The notes beneath the pieces were generated by a model. The model was not told the origin of the DNA, made no database searches, and saw only the letters and a program-made list of their open reading frames with translations. 64,000 nt of DNA from Asterella californica. Taxonomy: Eukaryota; Streptophyta; Marchantiopsida; Marchantiales; Aytoniaceae. Positions 34,871 to 46,904 of the stretch are shown in pieces (positions within the stretch are counted from its first letter, which is position 1; every line of letters begins with the position of its first letter). The translations under genes were made by a program, and so were the position numbers. The stretch is taken from contig JAYKYS010000009.1 of NCBI GenBank assembly GCA_036924285.1, forward strand, positions 21,432,001-21,496,000. The letters run 5' to 3'.

Positions 34871-35045
34871 ATTGATTTAGTCTACAATCCTCTAAGAAAA
34901 AGATCGTGGATTTAATCTCTTGCGAGTAAGATTAAGGTGCATGCGCTGCAAACTGTTAATGAAGCTTCTGGTCCGAGTCCCGTTGTGATTTACTCACATG
35001 GCCAGTCCAATGGTCCGCGAATATCCCAAGGTACAGGTAATAACA
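34871..35045 (+). repeat. SINE-like family D, copy 2
   Basis: TTTAGTCTACAATCCTCTAA, AAAGATCGTGGATTTAATCT, TTAATGAAGCTTCTGGTCCG and TCCAATGGTCCGCGAATATC occur in order. It matches the copy at 37.9 kb over most of its length. The head has the A-box/B-box spacing of tRNA-derived SINEs, with weak box sequences. Confidence 0.6.
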
Positions 35046-35569
35046 TTTATCAATTTATCATTTAATAGGGGCGTCAAAAGATGATACACGGTCGAGTTTC
35101 TTTCCACCGCCTAGGTCTGGACAGTGACGGGAAGATTCCTTCCCGTCACCGTCCAAATGCCGCTGCACAAAGTGCGGAAGCTGTGTCCTTTTCCTTTCCA
35201 ATACTTTCCCGTGTAGTTTACAGTGATATTTATATGCTATGTCCAACATCACGATCATTTAAGTATTTTCTTTTTGCTCGCTGAAATCCTGACCGTGTCG
35301 ATATCACAGGAATATTTCTTCTGCCGGAGATTTTTGACCGGAGAAAGCTGCCAGAGATTTTTGACCTCGGATTTTGACACCCTCTAATGCCTTAGAAGCA
35401 CCAGTGCCTTCAGAAAATAACGAGGAGAACACTCACATGCATTTTTATTTTATTTTTATTCGTTTCTACGATGAATTTCAGTAGTAAAGAATTTCAGTAT
35501 TTAAAAATTTAATCTCAGTTTATAAATAATAATATAATATAATACTGTCAGTTCGCACATGCGTGATCG

Positions 35570-35680
35570 TAAACGATCCACGGTTCTATACAAAGCTACC
35601 GTAGCTTTAGATAAACTATAGTTTCTGTTCTTCTTCCCGTTAGAGAATCTTGTTTCTTAGCTTTGACCGCTAAATAGACT
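35570..35680 (+). repeat. Dispersed repeat family B, copy 4
   Basis: CGGTTCTATACAAAGCTACC, AGATAAACTATAGTTTCTG, GTTAGAGAATCTTGTTTCTT and AGCTTTGAC occur in family order. Confidence 0.5.
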
Positions 35681-36020
35681 GAACTGATGTCAATAGTGTA
35701 GGGTCTACTGTAAAAGGCTTTCTGACTCTAGTTCGATATAAACTCAACCAGGGCCATCGTAGTAAAAACCTCTTGACAATTTTGTCTGCCTGTCACCGTG
35801 CCGAAGCTGACATGGACAATATTCTATTTGAAGTTGAATGCTGAGCTGTCAGGAGCATGAACGAAGAAATATAAAGGGAGACTATTGAAATGACATGTCA
35901 GCTCGTGGTAGAAACCGGCCATATTGATGATAGTCGGTCGGAATGCAGTCATGAATCCACGAGAACTGAAGGGTGTGGGCGTGTAGAGAATGAAAAATTT
36001 GGATTGGTAAATATTTGCAG

Positions 36021-36413
36021 TTTATAGTTCAGAAATTGGCTTGATCATACCCCCAATACGATTGTTTCGCTTGATCATACCTCTCTTAACGTTTGGTTGC
36101 TTGATCATACCCTTGACCGGTTATTGACAGTAGAACCAGTCCTTTTATCTTTTGCTTCATCGTTTTTAGTACTTTTAACTTTGACTAAATATCACTATAA
36201 GTTAAAATATTTACCATTAAAGACACATTAGACTATCCATATTCTCATTCTTTTAATATGTGCAGTCTCCCATGTGAGTAACATCGCAAAATGACTAGTT
36301 TTACAGGCAATAGCTAGTCAGGGTGTGATCAAACCATACATCGTTAAGAGGGGTACGATCAAGCTCACGGAACTTACTGGGGGTATGATCAAGCCAGTTT
36401 CTGATTTATAGTC
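36021..36413. repeat. MITE-like element of family A with two intact 30-bp iterated arms
   Basis: About 390 bp with terminal inverted repeats of about 130 bp. The left arm carries CTTGATCATAC at 36040, 36070 and 36100. The right arm carries GATCAA(G) on the other strand at 36327, 36357 and 36387. Both are at an exact 30-bp period. The outer ends pair as TATAG-TCAGAAATTGGC against the reverse complement of GCCAGTTTCTGATTTATA. No protein is encoded. The target-site duplication could not be set. Confidence 0.8.
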
Positions 36414-37934
36414 ACTTGGATGTGACTGGGAAGATCATGTTTCAATAGCACGCGGAGTTGCAGGCTCTATCCTCGCAACTCTCTAATCGAAGGATGAGAG
36501 AAAATTCTAGCGGATGGTTGGAATTCACCTCATGGACATCAGAACGAGAGTAAACTTTCTCTTCTGTGTTAAATAAGAAGTTTAGTAAAAAAGAATCCAT
36601 AACAAAAAACCTATCAAATAGCATATACACTTCTCTTGAAAGTGTTACAAAGATTGTTACTCAAACAACACATATGCTTCTCTTAAGGAATCTCTCGCTT
36701 TAAGAATTAGGAATACTAGGCCTCAAACAGCAGGTATAAATATATATATTTCTCCTGAAAAAGTTAGTGGAAGAATTTTAGACACATAGTAAAGGTAGAG
36801 TGTCATTTCTTGTTATTGATGAATTATTACTAGTCTTGAACTGAATCAAATTGGTTAAAGATGTGTAAATAATTGTGCAAAATTTCAATACGAACAAGTA
36901 TTACTGACTGTCGTTCTTTTCTGCCGGATCTGTAACTCCGATGAAAATGTGGATTCTCAAAACTTTCTCCGGACATCGCATCAAACCATCAAAAGTGAGT
37001 GGAGATTACGCAAAACTGACACATATTCCTATTTATTGATAGTTGTATCGAAAAAAACAACTGATTGTCACCTATTCGGCGTTGTACCTTGTTGGGTTGC
37101 ATCTCTTCCTTGAGAGAGAGGGTTTAATGTTCGATTCCTGCGTCGGCTCATGAATTATTTTATCCTTATACTAGTCTCTAATTTACTAAATTTTATAAAA
37201 ATTATTGCATATTATTAATTTGAAAATTGTAATAAAAACCCCTTAATCTCATATCAAACCGTTGAGACACAAATTTTGGTAGTTTTGAAAAAGTTTGAAT
37301 TACTAATATTCTTTAAAATCTATTAAAGATTGCAGTGGAGAAATTATTCTTTTAAAAATAGAAGTCGTTCACTCTTCATCTCCAAATTAGAGATAAAGAG
37401 ATCTTTGTCTTTATATGGGTGGAGATGCTCTTAGTGATCCGTTTGTAGTTGATCCGAGTCTAATCACACTTTTGTAAATACGGTATGTCAGCTTCATTGC
37501 GATTAAATGTCGATCTCATTTGGTGTCCTGGTTTTCACGTCTAAAATAAGAAAATATAGTTCATCTTTTGCAGACTATTATAAACTCGTGAGAAGAGAAA
37601 AGATTTGTTGCAGAAAGGAAATTATGCAATGCTTTGTTCTTTGCAGTTCTTCGTTGCATTATTTGTTTCCTGTTATCATTTATCTTCCTATTTGCAAGTA
37701 AACTTTCATACGGCATAGGTTTCCACCAGAAGTGAGTCTTTACATTAACTTGACCTAAAGTTCACCTTGGCAAACACCAGACTGGATCTCGATTCATTCT
37801 CAGATTATTTTATATTAAAATAAGATAGTCAACTATACCAATTTTGGCATGAGATGCCATCCACGTAGGTATAACTTATATACAAACAAATGATATCTAG
37901 GATTGCAAAAATAGATTCAGAGATGGTCTCTATT
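36414..37934. other. AT-rich intergenic DNA, no gene seen
   Basis: A tRNA-like B-box word (TGTTCGATTCC, 37129-37139) follows a TTGTTGGGTTGC segment. This may be an isolated SINE head or chance. Nothing else was recognised. Confidence 0.35.
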
Positions 37935-38125
37935 GGAGGACGTAGTGGTTTAGCCTACATTCCTCTAAGAGAAAGATCGTGGGTTCATTCTTTTGTGGGT
38001 ACGGTTGGAAATACATGCTACTTCAAACTATTAATGAAGCTTCTGGTCCGAGTCTTGCTGTGGTGGACTCACATAGACTTATTATCCTCAAAGACCCAAG
38101 GGATAAGTATTACCATTTACCATTA
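37935..38125 (+). repeat. SINE-like family D, copy 3 (best head)
   Basis: GTGGTTTAGCCTACATTCCT is a partial A box and GTGGGTTCATTC a B box (37979-37990), about 25 bases apart. The body has TTAATGAAGCTTCTGGTCCG, GACTCACATAGAC and ATCCTCAAAGACCCAAGGGA, and ends in AT-rich DNA. Confidence 0.6.
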
Positions 38126-39470
38126 TCAAGCTCATGTAAAGTGAAATTGACCTATAAGTCAAAGTGAACAGATGTGTTTTTCTGCAGAACAGAGATCGGA
38201 ACGATGCTATTTGGGTCAAATTGATGCAAATACACCTTAAGAATTCAAATTATGGCCTGTTATTTGCGTTTATCTTTTCTGTTTTCTGCTTGCGGAGATG
38301 GGTTTAGGTTCATATCATTTAGTGTTTTTGTTTTATGTCGTGTTAATTAATTCAAAAGTAAGAGTAGATATGAAAGAGAGAACTTTTAAAATTTGTTATA
38401 ATTCCTTTTATCCCTTTTTAAGTTCTTGGATATTTCAGGAAACATTTTGGACATTTGAGTTTAGACTTTTAGAGTTTTCGGAGTTAAAAATGGGAATATG
38501 GAATGACCAGTTTTAGTGAATAGATTTATATATCTTGTGCATGAATATATGGTGATATAGCTACCAATTGAACAGATCGGATAGCTAGATAGATAATAAA
38601 TTCATTTCATGATCCTTGGAAAAAACACTATATAGATTATGTTGCAACGTGTTTTAAAGATCTCCCTAGGAGGTATGATATTTTCTTGTATATAATTATT
38701 AAAATAAAATTTGTAATCAAATTATTTGCCTCCATTGTTTCTGTTTAATTCAAATAACAGGATTTTTCTACAAAAACTAAAAATAGATAGATTATTAAAC
38801 TTAAACTGCATAATAGAAGCGGTTATATTCGATTCCTATATGAAATATTTCTAAGTTATTCGATTATTCGTTTACTATGAAAATCACTTACAAAGAAAAA
38901 GAATGGATCCAACTATACTTTCACTTCTTGCGAAATTCTGCTACTTTCTTTTCGGATGTGTACATTCTTATTGTGTTCATGGAAACTCGATACTTATGTA
39001 TGCATTTCATCTTTTGATTATAATATATTTGGTTCAAATTCATTAATATATTATATTATGAATACATATTTTTCTTTTATTCGTTGTTATTCTTGCTCTT
39101 TCATGTAACATCGTAAGCCTTTTGTTTGGAAGAGATTTTGAAAAATCATTTGAGTGTTTATATGATCCCTTTTTGACACCATGAACTCTCTATCTCTCTT
39201 CAGATTTCATTCACAAAACTCCTGCTGGTTTTATTGTAAAGTTCTGGTATTTACGAAATTAAAAAGAATGTGATGTGATTCGGTTTGAAATGTTAAAGTT
39301 AGATCCGCTGGGAAGGAGTGTGAAGAAAAAGAGAACAAAAAAATCACAAAAGTAGTTAAGAAAATAAGCTAACCTTTTAGCCAAAAGGGAGTAATCTTCA
39401 GAACCTTGTACTTGGCTGGAACATAACTTCGATTAGAAGCCAGTTTAAGAGTCAAACGAGATTGAGAAAG

Positions 39471-39672
39471 CTATCAGTAATCAGCAACTGACATAAAAAT
39501 ATATATATATATATACTGATATCAGGAGATAGATATTGATCTCTATAACAATCTAATTTATAGTTATTTTTTTGATAACCATCTCAAATATAATTATAGA
39601 GTTCGATATTTTTATTTCATTTTTACTGATATCAGGAGATTCTTCTTGATATCAGTTCCTGATTGTTGATAG
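39471..39672. repeat. Small inverted-repeat (MITE-like) element
   Basis: Left end CTATCAGTAATCAGCAACTG matches the reverse complement of the right end CAGTTCCTGATTGTTGATAG at 16 of 20 positions. Inside each arm is ACTGATATCAGGAGAT, and the left arm also holds a (TA)n tract. No coding capacity. Confidence 0.6.
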
Positions 39673-39714
39673 ACTACTCATCTCCGTTCGATAGTTAAGG
39701 GAGAAGATTCTCTA

Positions 39715-39790
39715 ATGTCAAGAAGTACAACATCGTAGTTTATTAAAGGGCATCTTTGGGTAGAGTCGTGCATCGTTTATCATTATATCC
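39715..39790 (-). repeat. Dispersed repeat family B, reverse-strand copy
   Basis: The reverse complement reads AATAAACTACGATG, a pyrimidine-rich link and TTAGAGAATCT, as in the other copies. It begins about 40 bp after the inverted-repeat element at 39471-39672. Confidence 0.4.
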
Positions 39791-41496
39791 ATGAATCTGC
39801 TATAATGATTCAAACTTGTAATAGACTTTTTAGAAAACTAAAAATAAATTAGTTTAATTTTACATTAGTTTATTTACAACCAAATTCAAAAACATAGCAA
39901 TAAGAAAAGTCCGTGATTTTTTCTACGGGTTCCTCCAGAGGCGCTCGTGGAAAACATCCATGGAATCTTGAACACCATCGTAACGCTCATCCACATATCA
40001 AGAATATTGGCAGAATATTCTCACTTTGACACTTCCTATTAGACCAATCCTTCCTTAATGCCTAATCTGTTACCAGTTGCGAGTTGTTAAACCAGAAACA
40101 TAAGTTAACATTCGAAAGAAAAATTGGATAGAGAACATTGTATGTGATCTTGAGAAGTTATTCGAGGGATACCAGTGGTTTTTTTTAACTTGTTGATCAT
40201 GGTTCGACTCTTGTCATTCTTCTATGTGGTTCCAACGTCTAAGTCTCATGCTTATTGTGTTATACTTTGTTTGGTCAGGTTGTGAAAAATCTTGTACTAT
40301 ATTACTTGGAGAATTAATCAATAGTTTGCACATTTTGTATATGATGGTGTTCATTGTCTGATCAAGAAAAGAAGAGTCCAAGCGAGAAAGTAGGTGGCAA
40401 AATACTATGATTTGATAAGGGAAAGTGGACGGACAACAAGCTATGTTAAACATGCATGTTCACTGAACGGATACTAAAGAAAGATTAATAATCAAAATAG
40501 ATTTGATTAGTTTCATAAAAGACATGACGGAAAAAAGTTGACGCATTTGATTGATTGATTACTGATTAACGGTACAACCCATGCTGGAAACACGAGGAAA
40601 ACAAGAGATAAACTGTAAGTACTGGCCCGCTTGCCGCACTTCAGAAGGTACAAGTGCGGTCAGCTATATTCGAAAAAGTTAAGTAATAAATTAAACGCCT
40701 GTATATTTTGTCTCCTATATATTTTGTCTATTTTGATGGAGGAGGTGAATATACATAGATCATGCGTATCAGGTGACAAAGCAATAGTAGATATATATCT
40801 CTCGGATCTCAAGATAGAGTCATTGCTGCCCAATAAAATCTTAGATTCATAGGCTTGTCTATGTTTCAGGCTTTTGTGTGCTTTTTGGAAGTTGTCTGGA
40901 TTTCGCACTAATTTATACAGTTTATCCTTGTACTATCTTGATATCCTGTACTAAGATCCTATTTACAACAATTTTTCAAAACAATATTTTCTATCTAAAT
41001 TTAGAATATTTATAACTAATGGATGAGATTTTTTTAACAGTACAAACTGCATTTACTCCAAAGAGCATAAACCATTACGAAGAAGTTAAAATCAAATGAG
41101 ACTGCATTGACCTAAACATAATAGTAGTATCTCTATTACAGATCCTCAAGTAAGTTTATTGCGAAAAACACGGAGGATAATTTATTTTCGTCTTCTCCAT
41201 GTTTGAATTTTCATATATATATATTCATGGTTGGGTGGAGATTGTTCAGCGCACCTCTCGTTGAGACAATAAATATTTGTTTTATTAGGAAAGGTGGTCA
41301 AGTTTGACACTCTTAACGAGACTACAAAAATGTAAATGACATGTATATTAAAGGACTGAAAACATAAGGAATCTATACTATTTTTAGTAATTGAACCTGA
41401 CTAATTATAATTCAGGTTTGGATCCGGAAGCCTCTCTTTCTAGTGGTTGCTGAGATGGCATGGGAGACCCATCATCTCCGAATACAATATTATGGT

Positions 41497-41511
41497 GATC
41501 CATATATCAGA
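41497..41511. repeat. Target-site duplication of a SINE, left
   Basis: GATCCATATATCAGA is identical to 41674-41688; the sequences outside the pair differ. Confidence 0.9.
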
Positions 41512-41673
41512 GGGGTGCGTTGAATATATGTTGGCTACCCCATCCGCCTGTTGCCCGGGCGGGGTGGGGTCGAGTCCATGTGGCGGGGGGACTCATGCCC
41601 TGCAAGGGCAGCAGCAAACGGCTGCAGAAAGCCCCACAGGAAAAGAGGCCTATAAACAAATCTAAACAAAAAA
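41512..41673 (+). mobile_element. Complete 162-bp SINE with 15-bp target-site duplication
   Basis: A short GC-rich insert in AT-rich DNA, bounded by a perfect 15-bp duplication. It starts GGGGTGCGTTG, has a B-box word GGGGTCGAGTCC at 41566-41577, a GC-rich body with CCTGCAAGGGCAGCAGC, and an A-rich end TAAACAAATCTAAACAAAA. The A box is not clear. The structure is that of a tRNA-derived SINE mobilised in trans by LINE machinery. It codes for no protein. Its sequence is unlike the other SINE-like copies here, so it is a separate family. Confidence 0.85.
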
Positions 41674-41688
41674 GATCCATATATCAGA
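41674..41688. repeat. Target-site duplication of a SINE, right
   Basis: GATCCATATATCAGA directly follows the A-rich SINE tail. Confidence 0.9.
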
Positions 41689-42009
41689 TAATTCGTTCCA
41701 TAAATAAACTATCAAATAAGTTTAATTCTTTTACATATTACTTTCCAATTCATAGATGCAGCATTTCTTTTATGTACGGGGCCTCACTTGGAATATACTA
41801 TTATTTTAACATCCTCAGAAGATAGATACAATACGTCCTTCTAAGAAAAGAAGCAGAGAGGTTTAGCAGGTCAAAATGCCATTTCAATTAAATACTAGAT
41901 ATGGATGTAAGTAGCAAGTGATGTATCTACAGTGAAAATCCAGTTCAACATATTATAAACTCATGCGATCTCATAGTTGTCTTATATTGTGTTTTTATAT
42001 GATAAATAA

Positions 42010-42110
42010 ACTTGCTATTGCCAGTCAGAGATGCGATCAAATAATATAATGTTAAAAGGAGTTTGGTCAAGTCTGAAAAACGTATTGGAGCTGAGATCAA
42101 GTAAAAATCT
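42010..42110 (+). repeat. Single arm of MITE family A
   Basis: ACTTGCTATTGCCAGTCA is followed by GATCAA at 42035, GGTCAAG at 42065 and GATCAAG at 42095, an exact 30-bp period. CGTATTGG lies between the last two, as in the 36-kb element. No facing arm was found, so the copy is truncated. Confidence 0.65.
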
Positions 42111-42352
42111 GAAGAAAAAAGTTCATACAGATAAAATAAAATAATACTTTATAATCATTTTCTTGATACCCATCCGGTTAAAAAGAAATTTGCTCCAGTG
42201 AGACTTGGCAATATTCTGGCTATAAGAAGATCACAACGAGCACGTGAGCCCACAACGTAGATAACGTCCATCCTTACACTTATTTCGTATGTTTCCGAGG
42301 AGTCTATATAGTGACTCAAAGATCAAGAGATCGTCAAAAAGAGAGAAGAAAG

Positions 42353-42559
42353 TCAGCCAGCCAGCCCGTCAGTGAGCCAGTCAGAAGTACGGAAGTTGTT
42401 CGTTCCCCTTCCTCGTTCCTTTCCGTCACGAAACAAACCAGAGAGAGATCTGATCTCCTGAAACTTGGAGGACGACCATCCCACCAGCTCCGTCATCTCA
42501 TTGGTCACTCTCCTCATCATGCGAAATGTTAGCGACTTCTCCTTCTCCTTCTTGGCCAT
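42353..42559 (-). CDS. Weak candidate first exon, starting MAKKEKEKS
   Basis: ATG 42559 lies in strong context (GAGGAAATGGCC) and opens 68 codons of balanced composition: MAKKEKEKSLTF, then RMMRRVTNEMTELVGWSSS. The frame degrades into Arg/Gly/Thr-rich sequence near the end. A splice donor may lie near 42425. No further exons or family were recognised on the minus strand below 42.3 kb. It is either the 5' end of an unrecognised gene, a truncated gene relic, or chance. Confidence 0.2.
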   Translation of the reverse strand: MAKKEKEKSLTFRMMRRVTNEMTELVGWSSSKFQEIRSLSGLFRDGKERGRGTNNFRTSDWLTDGLAG

Positions 42560-43681
42560 TTCCTCTCCTCGATGTGCGGTGCTAGACAGATCACACGTGC
42601 ATTAACCCATAGCGATAGGCTGACGTGAAGTGGGGGAATTCTCTAAGAAAAGGCGAAGGACTCTTTAACGTTTATCCCATAAAGGACCTGTTTACGTACA
42701 TGCCATGGTATAAAGAGTATTCTTTTCTTTTTCTTTTTCCTTTCTCCACAGGACAGAATACATGTATGGAATCTCATGCCCTCTGCTGCTCTTTTTACCT
42801 CACTCAGTACCAGAAAACCAACCTGGTCAAGTGATCAGTTAACTATGGGGTAGATTCCTCCTCTCCTCTTAACTTCATGAGTTGAAAACCAAAGTATCTT
42901 GGTTCTCCTAGCCTAGAGGTAAAACTTTTGTCTTGACTCTTGAGCCATCTAGAATGAGAAAAGCTGGTGAGTGGACAAGTGGCTTGACCATCACATGGCA
43001 ACTAGGAGAGAAGTATATATATGAAGTAGGCTATGAAGTTCTGCATTTCAATGAAAGATGAAAGAGAGAGAGAGATGGAAATGGACTTTAATGAAAGCCA
43101 AATTGATTATTGGAGCAAAGTCAAAGTGAGATTTGTTTGCATAGACCCCAACATTTGACTGGTTTCTTGCTTAAGAAAATCTTGCACAAAATACAAACCG
43201 TTCCCTCGAGACCGGCACATTAATGGCTGACCCCCTTCTTTGCTGCTAATTAATTGTCTGCTGTCTAATTCTCTACTCTCTGTTCTAGTGAAGGTGTGTG
43301 AATCTAGGTTCCATGTGCAGCCCATGTGCTCGGATTCCTTTCTGACGAAGGAGCAGCTAAATTGTGATTCCCTTCATTTGTGCGGTTAGTAACGAGAGAT
43401 TCGATCACTTCCATTCACTTGTCCCTTTTCTTTCTCAACTTGGACTCTTGCCTACCCATAGCTCCATCTGCAAACTAGCTGTTTAAACATGAAAATTTAC
43501 TCCTTATCTTCAAAGATATACTGCATCACAAAATCCTCCTGCCTCTCTTGATACAGCAGATTTTGATTACTGGGGTTCAGTGCTTCATAGGAGGGTAATC
43601 CTTTTTAATAGTTGAGTAAACAAAACCACAAACATCTCGTTTGTGTTTTTGTTTTCTTTTAACTGTAAGCTATTAATGAAA

Positions 43682-43894
43682 GCCACTCAAACCTAGTTTT
43701 TGAGGAATTCTCATAACTCTCGTAAAACTTTTTACAGTTTTCACTAGACGAATGCTACATCTTGTGAACACCATTGGATAATAATGAATCGGATTACTAT
43801 GGACGTTCTTTAATCTTGACAAAGTATGACATATGGACTTACTTTTTCTCATCTGAAACCTGTCAATTTTGTTATGAGAAAAGGTTTGAGTGGC
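43682..43894. repeat. Inverted-repeat element (family E), full
   Basis: GCCACTCAAACCT (43682-43694) is mirrored exactly by AGGTTTGAGTGGC at 43882-43894. A second pair, TTCTCATAAC/GTTATGAGAA, is nested inside. The element is about 213 bp with no coding capacity. The right arm matches 48676-48740. Confidence 0.75.
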
Positions 43895-44219
43895 ACTATT
43901 ACCACAATTGTAGAACAATTAGCTCATGGTATCGTTTAGCTAATCAGTTTTAGTCGTTAAAACTCTGGTTAAGGTTATAGTGTTATGTACTTAAAATGCT
44001 AGAATGGCCATGAGTGTACACCTCGTTCAAGACACTTCAAAAGACGTTTTGATTGCACAGAGAAACCTCACTTGGGTAGAATGTGGGATGTGTTTTGATC
44101 TGACGTTATCTGACACAACTCTGGGTATTAAAGTTTCTCCTTACATTATTGTATCAAAAGCAGAAACAATAAAGATGTTTATCATAGGTCTATATCAACT
44201 TTCAGGTCTCTAGTTCGAA

Positions 44220-45499
44220 ATCTGGGTAACAACAATAAAATTCACCAGCAAAATATTTAAATTTGGGATTTTCTAATAGACTTTATTAGATTTGTTTTCG
44301 GATTATTTCAGATGTTTTGATGCCAGCCCAAGCATTTTAATCATATTCTGATTGGAAGGTTTTCAGTTAACGATGAGAACGTCACTTTAACAAATTTTCG
44401 AGTGGCTCTTCTTTATAAGAGAACCAATGAAAGATTTGAAGTTGTAGAACTTTTACGTAAGATGAGAAATCTTGAAGCTCACTAGCTAATGTGGTTAAAC
44501 ATAGGTGAGAATAATGTAAACTATTTTCGTTTTAAAGAGTAATGTATTTGAAATCTCGTTTTGTAAAGAAAAGGAATTTTATATTTAATTTAAATTTTTT
44601 CAAGAAAGAAACTCCAGAAATTTCAAAAGGATATCTTCTGATAAATAATACTTTCATGTATCTGGATGAAAATGAAACAAAATATTTAATCTAAGCCCTC
44701 AATCGCACACGATTTACCCAAATTCGGTTGGAACTGGCAAAACCGATAACCTTACAGTTTTTATTGCCAAAAGTTTATGTTTTCTTTCAAAAAGTACAAT
44801 GAAATACACGATCAGAAGATAAAACCTTGGATTGATAAAAAAAAATTGGTCAACTATATATTTGTGTCTTTACATAAGATGTCATGTTCTTGTATACCTA
44901 GAAAATTTCACTTTGGACTCAAACCATTTAAGCAGAATCCATAACATGTTAAACCTTATACAACACTCTATATAAAGTATCGGTTGGGGAGGTCTAAGTG
45001 TAGGTCGAAATGATCCCTTAAGCGAAAAATCCATTATTGAAACACCTCAATTGTGGTTTAATTAGAGAACTAAATAACAGAAGATACATTCACATCCTGA
45101 ATTTTGTTTAAAGGGGTAAAGTATCTCAATAAAATATCTAGTATCAATTGGAAATTTTAGAAAAGAGAAGATGATTATTTTATAGTATAATATATATTTT
45201 AGTTTTTGTATAATTTAGATTGATAAGTTGAATGAGAAAAGTTAGAATTAAAATTTAAGTTAGATAGAAATTAGGAGAATTATAAATCTGTTTTGATTAA
45301 AATTCAATAAAAATTTATCTTAATATCATTGATGTCATTACGTCACTATACGATCTTGTAGACTGATACACGTTGTATTATGAGTAGAGCTTCATGTTTA
45401 CATTGACTCACATTGCACTGAGGGACTAACCTCCAGATGTCATAGAATCAAAATATAATATTAAGCTCCAATACGTCGAGATCTTTCTTTTCTGATACA
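44220..45499. other. AT-rich intergenic DNA, no gene seen
   Basis: Only short chance frames. A TTCGAAATCTGGG word at 44215 resembles a B box but has no partner. Confidence 0.4.
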
Positions 45500-45735
45500 T
45501 GTAGTAAGCAAAGGCGTTGCATTACATGTTACTATTAAGATGATATCGTCCATACCCCCTAGGCACAAAGTCCAACATAATCCATCATGGGGCCAAGTGG
45601 TTGACCCCATGATGATGTGATGCAGCTGTAAAGTCTCCTCATAGAGAGATGTCAACAAGGAGATTTGAACTCTAGACCTTTGGCTTCTCAAGGGATGCCT
45701 TAGTCCTTGACTAGAACTACATCACATCTAGCTTT
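45500..45735 (-). repeat. Candidate tRNA-derived SINE
   Basis: On the minus strand, a TAGTTCTAGTCAAGGAC segment (A-box-like) is followed about 30 bases later by TCTAGAGTTCAAATCTCC (B-box-like). The body contains a strong hairpin at 45583-45614: CATCATGGGG pairs with CCCCATGATG, and the pairing extends inward with one mismatch. No target-site duplication was identified. Confidence 0.4.
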
Positions 45736-46760
45736 TTGTTTTAGTAGTTCTTATGGCTTTATCACATACCTGTTCTTTGCTATAGTCTTCTCATGTTTAT
45801 CAATTTTGTCCATGTTCGGCTCACATGATCTATATATTCAATAAGACGATTCATTTCCTGAAATTTTTGTACAGATCTCAACCGTAACACCATATCTATC
45901 ATTGTATATCAGAATTTGTTATTCTTAATGATATATTTAATTTATTAAATTATATATTCTATCATAATAATATAGAATAAAAGATAAATTTACATGTATC
46001 CACATACTCATATGTAATAAACATGTAGATGTGTATAAATATGTGTTATTATATTCGATTTTAAATATGATGGTAATATTAAATGTTTTGATAAAATATT
46101 AACCAAACCGGGTGCTGCATGCAATAATTAAGATATGAAAAGTTCATCAAGATACTTTTCACTGACTCGAACACACCACGTAAACACTTTTTCTAAAACT
46201 ACCTATATAATAAAGTCTTAAATTCAAGAATTGTTTTGTCTCGACAAATGCATAGCATTCGCAACCTCATTGCAAACACAACAACTTGTTCTTAATGTTT
46301 ACTATATATTTTTCTGCAGAACATGTATTTTTTTATGTTTTTACGAGAAAAGATTCTCCAGAAGTTAATGTTGCATGGATACTTCAGTATGTGCAATATG
46401 TACTTTATGGTTCTTTCACTTTGCTCGAATTTATGACTAAACATTTTTAATAAAATCAAGATTATTAATTAAAATCCCTACATATGTACCTCTTATATCT
46501 GATGATGGAGGAGGTGAATATTGCAGGGACAGAAAATTCTCATATGTACCGTGGTGTAACTTTCTTTCAACTGTCTGTTATAACTAATCCCAACTGTGCA
46601 ACTTTTATTCTGTTAATCTGTTAATTTATGCTTTTATGCGTTTAATCATACCAGTAATCGTTAGGCCAAACTTTAAAAAGTTGGTGACCTGTGAACACAG
46701 TCAAAACGCCAATGATTGAAATACATTATTACGTGTCGTTTTCTAGCCCTCCATGTGCAG

Positions 46761-46904
46761 TACGAACACTCCTTTTAGTCCAGGTCAAAGGAGTTACTTC
46801 CCGGTTGGAGTTGAGCTTCTGTTCTGCTTGTGGAATACGAACACTCCTTTTACTCCAGGTCAAAGGAGTTACTTACCGGTTGGAATTGAGCTTCTGTTTT
46901 GGCC
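46761..46904. repeat. 75-bp tandem duplication with an internal hairpin
   Basis: Two units starting TACGAACACTCCTTTTA at 46761 and 46836 are almost identical. Each contains ACTCCTTT and AAAGGAGT as the arms of an 8-bp stem with an 11-base loop. The duplication lies in a GC-richer islet (46690-47280) without a recognisable gene. Confidence 0.85.
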
